Below, piece by piece: positions 34,173-39,730 of a stretch of DNA of 39,730 bases. Position numbers and translations under genes: made by a program. The DNA is from Bryobacterales bacterium (GTDB lineage Bacteria; Acidobacteriota; Terriglobia; Bryobacterales; Bryobacteraceae), in the NCBI GenBank assembly GCA_025456495.1, contig JALOKO010000003.1:1-39730 (forward strand), in the 5' to 3' direction. Numbering within the stretch: the first letter of the stretch is position 1; every line of letters starts with the position of its first letter. The notes beneath the pieces were generated by a model. That model was not told the origin of the DNA. It saw only the letters and a list, made by a program, of their open reading frames with translations, and did not search any database.

Positions 34173-34239
34173 CGCGCTGCCTCAGTTGGCGCGCTGCCTC
34201 AGTTGGCGCGCTGCCTCAGTTGGCGCGCTGCCTCAGTTG
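34172..34239. repeat. Four perfect 17-bp tandem repeats after dnaJ
   Basis: GCGCGCTGCCTCAGTTG repeats at 34172, 34189, 34206 and 34223 with no mismatch, starting on the last base of the dnaJ stop codon; a fifth copy is abandoned after GCG. Perfect identity indicates recent expansion. There are no spacers, so this is not a CRISPR. It lies between the convergent dnaJ and carB genes. Confidence 0.95.
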
Positions 34240-34285
34240 GCGTGTGACGGCGCTCGATCGTGGCGTGTCACCACCGGTCAGCGAT

Positions 34286-37200
34286 TTACTTCGCCGTGCG
34301 GGCGCCGTGGATTTCCTGCAAGCTCCACACCCGGATGGGATCGCGGTGGGCGCTGGCTACTGCTTCCGCGCAAGCCAAGGCGCCGCTGATGGTGGTAATG
34401 CAGGGGATGCGGTTTAGCAAAGCCGTGCGACGAATCTGCCGTTCGTCGCTGAAGGTGGTGGCGCCGGTGGCGGTGTAGATGACCAGTTGCGCCCGGCCCG
34501 CCTTCATGAAGTCCACGGCATTTGGACGGCCTTCGTTCACCTTGAAGATGGTGGCGCATTCCAGTCCCGCCGCCTTCATCGCGTTGGCGGTCCCGCGCGT
34601 GGCCACCAGCTTGAAGCCATGCTGCACCAGCTTGCGCGCCACCTCCACGGCTTTGGGCTTATCCTTATCACCCACTGAGATAAACACCGTACCGGTTTCG
34701 GGAATGGGGGTTCCCGCACTCCGCTGCGCCTTGGCAAAGGCTTCGCCGAAGTTATCCCCAACGCCCATCACTTCCCCGGTGGAGCGCATCTCGGGTCCCA
34801 GTGCTGGATCAACACCCGGGAATTTGTTGAAGGGGAACACCGGCGACTTCACGAAGTACTGCGGCACGGGTAGGACCCCGCTTTCGGGCGCCCCGGTGAG
34901 GTGCGCGAAGTCCTTTAGCTTCTTGCCCAGCATCAGCCCCACCGCCACTTTCGCAAGGGGAACGCCGGTGGCCTTGCTGACATAGGGGACCGTGCGGGAG
35001 GCCCGTGGGTTCACCTCAATCACGTAGACGGCGCCGTTTTCCACGGCGAACTGCAGGTTCATCAAGCCCACGACCTTCAGCGCCCGCGCCAACTTGCGGG
35101 TGTACTCGATGATGGTGTTCTTTGTGGCCTCGCTCAACGAAAAGGCCGGCAGCACGCAGGAGCTGTCGCCGGAATGAACGCCAGCTTCCTCAATGTGCTC
35201 CATGATGCCGGCAATCAGCACCTCGTCGCCATCGCAGAGCGCGTCCACGTCCACCTCGACGGCGTCCTGAAGGAAGCGGTCAATCAACACCGGACGCTCT
35301 TGAGAAAACACCACCGCTTCGCGCATGTAACGGCGGACGGTCTCCTCGTCATAGGCGATCACCATTGCCCGTCCGCCCAGCACATAGCTGGGACGCACCA
35401 GCACGGGGAAACCCAGATTGCTGGCGATGTCGATGGCGCCCTCCACGCTGGTGGCTGACCCGTTCGGCGGACTGGGGATATCCAACTCGTCAATCAGCTT
35501 GCCGAAGCGCTTGCGATCTTCGGCGATGTCGATGTTGTCCGGGTCAGTGCCGATGATCGGAACCCCGGCCTTCTTCAGCGGCAGCGCCAGCGTCAGCGGA
35601 GTTTGGCCGCCGAACTGGACGATCACACCCGTCGGCTTTTCCGTGTCGCAGATGTTCAGCACTTCCTCCAGCGTGAGCGGCTCAAAGTACAGGCGATCAC
35701 TGGTGTCGTAATCCGTGGACACGGTTTCCGGATTGCAGTTCACCATGATGGACTCATGGTCAAATTCCTGCAGCGCGAAGGAGGCGTGGCAGCAGCAGTA
35801 GTCGAACTCAATCCCTTGCCCGATACGATTGGGTCCGCTGCCCAGAATCATCACCTTGGGCCTGGTGGTGGGTTCGGCTTCGCATTCGCTTTCGTAGCTG
35901 GAATAGAGGTACGGCGTGAAGCTTTCAAACTCGGCCGCGCAGGTGTCCACTCGATTGAACACCGCGTGGACGCCCGCCACCTTTCGCTTGGCGCGGACAT
36001 CCAGCTCAGTGGTGCCCCAAACGCTGGCCAACTGGCCGTCAGAGAAGCCCATGCGCTTGGCGCCCCGCAGCAGATCGCTGTCCGATTGCCAGCTTGCGTG
36101 CGCCTCCCGCAAGCGAGGCACTTCGTCCACCACGTCCTTCATCTGGCGGAGGAACCACGGGTCAATCCGCGTCATCTCGTGGATTTCCTCCACGGAATAG
36201 CCCTTCTCCATGGCAAAGCGCACATAGCCCAATCGTTCCGGAGTGGGCGTGATGAGCTTCTGCGCGATGAGCGATTCGTCCAGCGCTTCCTCGGCCTTGG
36301 CGCTCTTACCTGTCTCCAGGCTGCGGATGCCCTTGGAGAGCGCCTGCTTGAAAGTCCGGCCAATGGACATCACTTCGCCCACGCTCTTCATTTGCGTGCC
36401 CAGAGTGGAGTCACTGCCGGGGAATTTCTCGAATTGCCAGCGCGGGATCTTCACCACCACGTAATCCAGCGTCGGCTCAAAGCAGGCGGGCGTCTTGAGG
36501 GTGATGTCGTTGGCGATCTCGTCCAGCCGGTAGCCCACTGCCAGCTTTGCCGCGATCTTCGCGATGGGGAAGCCAGTGGCCTTGGACGCCAAGGCCGAAC
36601 TGCGCGACACGCGCGGGTTCATCTCAATGACCACCATCCGCCCGTCCCAGGGGTTGATGGCGAACTGCACGTTTGACCCGCCGGTGTCGACGCCGATTTC
36701 GCGCAGGCAGGCCAGGGCCCCATCGCGCATCATCTGATACTCGCGATCCGTGAGCGTTTGCGCCGGCGCCACGGTGATGGAATCGCCCGTATGCACGCCC
36801 ATCGGGTCGAAATTCTCAATGGAGCAGACGATGATGGCGTTGTCGGCCAGGTCGCGCATCACCTCCAACTCATATTCCTTCCACCCCAGTGCGCTTTCTT
36901 CCATCAGGGTTTCGTGAACGGGCGATAGGTCCAGGCCGCGCTCAAGAATCTCGATGAGTTCCTCGCGGTTGTAGGCGATACCGCCACCGGTGCCGCCAAG
37001 GGTGAAGCTGGGACGCAGGATGGCCGGATAGCCAATTGTGTCGATGAAGTCCAGACCTTCGTCCACAGTGCGCACCAGACGGGAACGCGGCGTGGCCAGG
37101 CCGATCTTGTTCATTGCGTCCTTGAACAGCAGGCGGTCTTCGGCCTTCTTGATGGCCTCGATTTTGGCGCCAATCAGCTCGACGCCGTACTTGTCCAGGA

Positions 37201-37519
37201 TTCCCTTTTCCGCCAGCTCCACAGACAGGTTCAGGCCCGTTTGGCCACCTACGGTGGAGAGCAGCGCGTCCGGCCGTTCGCGAGCGATCACTTCTTCCAG
37301 GAAGGGAACGGTGAGCGGTTCGACGTAGGTGCAGTCAGCCAGCTCCGGATCGGTCATGATCGTGGCCGGATTGGAATTCACCAGCACTACCTGATAACCC
37401 TCTGCCTTGAGGGCCTTGCAGGCCTGGGTTCCGGAGTAGTCAAACTCGCAGGCCTGCCCGATGACGATGGGGCCGGAGCCGATAATCAGAATCTTGTGAA
37501 GGTCGTTGCGGCGTGGCAT
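34286..37519 (-). CDS. carB: Carbamoyl-phosphate synthase large subunit
   Basis: Makes carbamoyl phosphate for arginine and pyrimidines from bicarbonate, ATP and CarA-derived ammonia. 1077 residues, full length: first ATP-grasp half starting MPRRNDLHKILIIGSGPIVIGQACEFDYSG, second half at about 560 (VMILGSGPNRIGQGIEFDYCC), and a C-terminal MGS regulatory domain from about residue 945 (VFISVGDKDKPKAVEVARKL to the end). Motifs such as RPSFTLGGTGGGIAYN and EMNPRVSRSSALASKATG are intact. It is the second gene of carAB, with 2 bp between them. Confidence 0.97.
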   Translation of the reverse strand: MPRRNDLHKILIIGSGPIVIGQACEFDYSGTQACKALKAEGYQVVLVNSNPATIMTDPELADCTYVEPLTVPFLEEVIARERPDALLSTVGGQTGLNLSVELAEKGILDKYGVELIGAKIEAIKKAEDRLLFKDAMNKIGLATPRSRLVRTVDEGLDFIDTIGYPAILRPSFTLGGTGGGIAYNREELIEILERGLDLSPVHETLMEESALGWKEYELEVMRDLADNAIIVCSIENFDPMGVHTGDSITVAPAQTLTDREYQMMRDGALACLREIGVDTGGSNVQFAINPWDGRMVVIEMNPRVSRSSALASKATGFPIAKIAAKLAVGYRLDEIANDITLKTPACFEPTLDYVVVKIPRWQFEKFPGSDSTLGTQMKSVGEVMSIGRTFKQALSKGIRSLETGKSAKAEEALDESLIAQKLITPTPERLGYVRFAMEKGYSVEEIHEMTRIDPWFLRQMKDVVDEVPRLREAHASWQSDSDLLRGAKRMGFSDGQLASVWGTTELDVRAKRKVAGVHAVFNRVDTCAAEFESFTPYLYSSYESECEAEPTTRPKVMILGSGPNRIGQGIEFDYCCCHASFALQEFDHESIMVNCNPETVSTDYDTSDRLYFEPLTLEEVLNICDTEKPTGVIVQFGGQTPLTLALPLKKAGVPIIGTDPDNIDIAEDRKRFGKLIDELDIPSPPNGSATSVEGAIDIASNLGFPVLVRPSYVLGGRAMVIAYDEETVRRYMREAVVFSQERPVLIDRFLQDAVEVDVDALCDGDEVLIAGIMEHIEEAGVHSGDSSCVLPAFSLSEATKNTIIEYTRKLARALKVVGLMNLQFAVENGAVYVIEVNPRASRTVPYVSKATGVPLAKVAVGLMLGKKLKDFAHLTGAPESGVLPVPQYFVKSPVFPFNKFPGVDPALGPEMRSTGEVMGVGDNFGEAFAKAQRSAGTPIPETGTVFISVGDKDKPKAVEVARKLVQHGFKLVATRGTANAMKAAGLECATIFKVNEGRPNAVDFMKAGRAQLVIYTATGATTFSDERQIRRTALLNRIPCITTISGALACAEAVASAHRDPIRVWSLQEIHGARTAK

Positions 37520-37521
37520 CG

Positions 37522-38652
37522 TTAGCGTGGGTTCTCGTCCATCAAGCGGGCAAAGTCAGTGAACAGGTACAGCGAATCGTTGGGGCCGGGTGACGCTTCC
37601 GGGTGATACTGCACACAGAACAACGGGTAGTTGCGGTGGCGGAACCCTTCCAGGGTGTGATCGTTCAGGTTCACGTGCGTCAGTTCGATGTCGTTGGCGT
37701 TCAGGGAACCCGGGTCCACGGCGAAGCCATGGTTTTGGGCGGTGATCTCCACCCGGTTGGTGAGCTTGTTCAGTACGGGATGGTTGCCGCCCCGATGGCC
37801 GAACTTCAACTTGAAGGTTCTGCCACCCACGGCGCGGCCCAGTACCTGGTGCCCCAGGCAGATGCCGAAGATGGGCGCGCGTCCCAAGAGCTTGCGGATT
37901 TCTCCGGCGGGGCCTTCCAGCGGCTCTGGGTCACCGGGTCCGTTGGAGATGAAGATTCCGTCGGGCTTCAGCGCAAGGACGTCCTCGGCTGAGGTCCCAG
38001 CAGGAACCACCGTGACGCGCGCGCCGTTGTGCCTGAGCCGTCGCAAGATGTTCCGCTTGATGCCGAAATCGAAAGCCACGACATGATGTCGCGCGGGAGG
38101 CGCTTCCCCCAACAGTTCACTGGGGCTGGCGACAGGCATGCCCTCGTCCCAGGCGTATGCGGTGCTGGTGCTGACTCCGGTGGCCAGATCCAGGCCCACC
38201 ATGGACGGCGCGTTCCTGGCCTTATCCAGCAGAGCCTCAGCGCTTTGGGGAACGGTGGACAGGGCGCCGCGCATGACACCCCGCGTGCGCAAATGCCGCA
38301 CCAACGTGCGGGTGTCGATGTCTGAGCCGATGGGGATATTGTGCTGGCCCAGGTAGGCGTCGGCATCCTGTTGGCTACGCCAGTTGCTGGCTAGCGGTGA
38401 GAAGTCCCGCACCACCAGCCCTTCAATGTGCGGCGTACCTGCTTGGGGGTCTGTGTCGTTGGCGCCGTAGTTGCCAATCTGGGGGTTGGTGAGAACGATG
38501 ATCTGGCCGGCGTATGATGGGTCAGAAAAGATTTCCTGGTAGCCGGTGATGGAGGTGTTGAACACCACTTCCCCAACCCGCTCCGTCTGCGCGCCAAATG
38601 CCCGGCCTTCGAATACGCGGCCATCTTCCAGAGCGAGTATTGCTTTGTTCAA
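37522..38652 (-). CDS. carA: Carbamoyl-phosphate synthase small (glutaminase) subunit
   Basis: Class I glutamine amidotransferase that feeds ammonia to CarB. 376 residues: an N-terminal small-subunit domain (ILALEDGRVFEGRAFG, NTSITGYQEIFSDPSYAGQI) and a GATase domain with the nucleophile Cys in IFGICLGHQVLGRA and the His/Glu pair in FCVQYHPEASPGP. The start is set at TTG 38652, which has GGGGAGG upstream and begins where family similarity begins; a longer frame to 38745 adds sequence without likeness. It is first in the carAB operon. Confidence 0.95.
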   Translation of the reverse strand: MNKAILALEDGRVFEGRAFGAQTERVGEVVFNTSITGYQEIFSDPSYAGQIIVLTNPQIGNYGANDTDPQAGTPHIEGLVVRDFSPLASNWRSQQDADAYLGQHNIPIGSDIDTRTLVRHLRTRGVMRGALSTVPQSAEALLDKARNAPSMVGLDLATGVSTSTAYAWDEGMPVASPSELLGEAPPARHHVVAFDFGIKRNILRRLRHNGARVTVVPAGTSAEDVLALKPDGIFISNGPGDPEPLEGPAGEIRKLLGRAPIFGICLGHQVLGRAVGGRTFKLKFGHRGGNHPVLNKLTNRVEITAQNHGFAVDPGSLNANDIELTHVNLNDHTLEGFRHRNYPLFCVQYHPEASPGPNDSLYLFTDFARLMDENPR

Positions 38653-38774
38653 CCCGTATCGCCTCCCCTGCGGGGCGCGCAGGAGGGCTCGCGGTGGCTG
38701 CGAGTGACGCGCACCCGCGCATCTTTCCAATTTCAACACGAGCACGCCTTCAGGGGCAACCCTCCGCGTGTATG

Positions 38775-38804
38775 TTTATGCGTTTGGCTGATTAAAATCG
38801 TCAC
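38775..38804 (-). promoter_or_regulatory. Possible carAB promoter
   Basis: On the minus strand, GTGACG (38804-38799), an 18-bp spacer and CATAAA (38780-38775), each 4 of 6 to consensus, about 120 bp upstream of the carA start. No PyrR-type attenuator or arginine box was recognised in the leader. Confidence 0.3.
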
Positions 38805-38891
38805 CTCGCCCTTCCCGTAGATGCCCAGCCACCCAAGCCGCCCACCGCTGCCTTCCTTCCTTCCCCTCGCGCCCGGCTCTACACTAGAGGC

Positions 38892-39413
38892 ATGGGCGCC
38901 ATTCCCACCCTGGTATCGCCAACTGAGTATCTCGAAACCGCCTTCCCGGACGGTGACCATGAGTACGTCGATGGGCAGGTGGTGGAGAGAACGATGGCTG
39001 AAAAAGACAACAGTACAGCGCACAGACGCATCATCTTGCTTTTGCTCGATTTGAGGACAGCCACCAGCTCCCGGCGTTTCCTGAGCTTCGGTTGAGAGTA
39101 TCGGCCGAACGCTATCGAATCCCCGATCTCCCGGTATGTCAGGGTGTCGAACCCGACGAGCAGGTCTTCACCACCCCCCCCACTGCTGGTCATCGAGATC
39201 GTCTCCCGTACTGATTCCGTTCACGACCTCAACCAAAAGATTGCCGACTACCGCGCCTTCGGCGTCCACCATATCTGGATCATTGATCCCTACAACCGCG
39301 GCGCCATGCACTACACCCAGGATGGCGTGCAAGAGGTGCGCGACGGCTATCTCCGCCTGCCCGAAGCCGACGTCATCATGCCCCTGGGAGACGTTCTGCC
39401 CAAGCGCAAGTAA
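38892..39413 (+). pseudogene. Uma2-family (DUF820) endonuclease-like gene with two homopolymer frameshifts
   Basis: The Uma2 family has a PD-(D/E)XK nuclease fold; its physiological role is mostly unknown. The gene starts MGAIPTLVSPTEYLETAFPD with YVDGQVVER, then loses frame. Adding one T to the run at 39050-39052 restores DFEDSHQLPAFPELRLRVSAERYRIPDL; removing one C from the C8 run at 39174-39181 restores TTPPLLVIEIVSRTD, continuing to FGVHHIWIIDP and the stop at 39413. The corrected protein is about 173 residues, a little short of the usual 185-200. Both lesions are in homopolymers and the protein is otherwise well preserved, so sequencing error or very recent inactivation fits best. ATG 38892 has AGAGG before it. 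Confidence 0.85.
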
Positions 39414-39649
39414 AGCCCACGCCCCTCCCATTGGCTAGAAACTCCGCCACTTCCGCTCATCCCCTACTGCCCAGCAGGGACTCCGCCCTGTCCTGCCTCT
39501 ACGCAGCCATCCCGCCCCGCAGCCCTGCCGCTGCACCCTATCCGAAAACAGCGTGACTCGTGAATAATCGTCGCATCGTGTATTGTCCCCACGCATCCGA
39601 TACGGTGGAGCCAAGGCTCCCTCTCACTCCAACAGATACAGAGGCAATC

Positions 39650-39730
39650 ATGGCGAACATCCTGCACATCAACGCATCCCCCAGAGAAGGCTCTCGTTCC
39701 CTGGCCGTAGCGAAGGCCTTTCTGGATGAA
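39650..39730 (+). CDS. azoR: FMN-dependent NADH-azoreductase, 5' end
   Basis: Only the first 27 codons are in the window: MANILHINASPREGSRSLAV, the FMN-binding N-terminus of AzoR-type flavodoxin-fold quinone/azo reductases. AGAGG lies upstream of the ATG. The gap before it (39414-39649) holds no supported gene, only a GGAGCC-AA-GGCTCC palindrome at 39607-39620. Confidence 0.85.
   Translation, partial: MANILHINASPREGSRSLAVAKAFLDE

Noticed and set aside
35603..36676. 357-codon plus-strand open frame opposite carB
   Set aside because: It lies entirely within the complete carB gene, has no recognisable motif and is rich in His, Arg and Gly, as expected of an antisense shadow in GC-rich DNA.
39464..39667. 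67-codon minus-strand frame before azoR
   Set aside because: It overlaps the azoR start, has no ribosome binding site and no family likeness.

Overview
The window looks like a chromosomal segment of a GC-rich Acidobacteriota bacterium, probably of the Bryobacterales/Solibacter kind. This is inferred from gene content: paired carboxypeptidase-regulatory-domain exported proteins, a 1049-residue BNR/VPS10-like exported protein, a Tat-exported enolase-superfamily enzyme, an exported DinB-like protein and a Uma2 gene. No 16S or other phylogenetic marker analysis was possible. There is no phage, transposon, CRISPR array or rRNA.

Layout. (1) 1-4635: assimilatory sulfate reduction and siroheme operon: cysN 3' end, cysI, a Met8-type siroheme synthase, cysH (APS-reductase type, Fe-S) and cobA. 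CobA and the Met8 protein make the siroheme that CysI needs. (2) 4632-10934: a promoter overlapping the cobA stop codon, a lysine riboswitch, then an M20 peptidase (probable dapE), asd, lysC, dapB, dapA and dapD, the last carrying an internal deletion and frameshift. (3) 10962-13713: ilvD and a divergent HDOD gene. (4) 13902-25335: mostly exported or membrane proteins: ManD-like enzyme, two regulatory-domain proteins, polysaccharide deacetylase, DinB-like protein, exported flavodoxin-like protein, BNR-repeat protein and an alpha/beta hydrolase. (5) 25476-26379: tRNA-Asp and a membrane-anchored RraA-family protein behind a promoter with an operator-like palindrome. (6) 26465-31483: a tightly overlapping corrinoid methyl-transfer operon: B12-binding protein, homocysteine methyltransferase domain protein, DUF1638 protein, UroD/MtaA-like methyltransferase and RACo/RamA-like reductive activase. 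(7) 31505-32092: convergent to it, a lone PduT-like microcompartment shell protein that keeps the Cys that binds the pore Fe-S cluster in PduT. (8) 32186-34172: grpE and dnaJ. (9) 34286-38652: carA-carB on the minus strand. (10) 38892-39730: a Uma2 gene broken by two homopolymer indels, and the start of an azoreductase gene.

The most interesting region is 26.4-32.2 kb. The corrinoid operon has a thiol-methylating module and a B12 reactivase but no recognisable pterin-binding methyl-donor gene, and it ends 21 bp from an orphan shell protein of the only BMC type known to hold an Fe-S cluster at its pore. The second notable story is sulfate activation: the CysN C-terminus carries an APS-kinase-like tail without a P-loop, next to a CysH with the cysteine pattern of APS reductases, which do not need PAPS.
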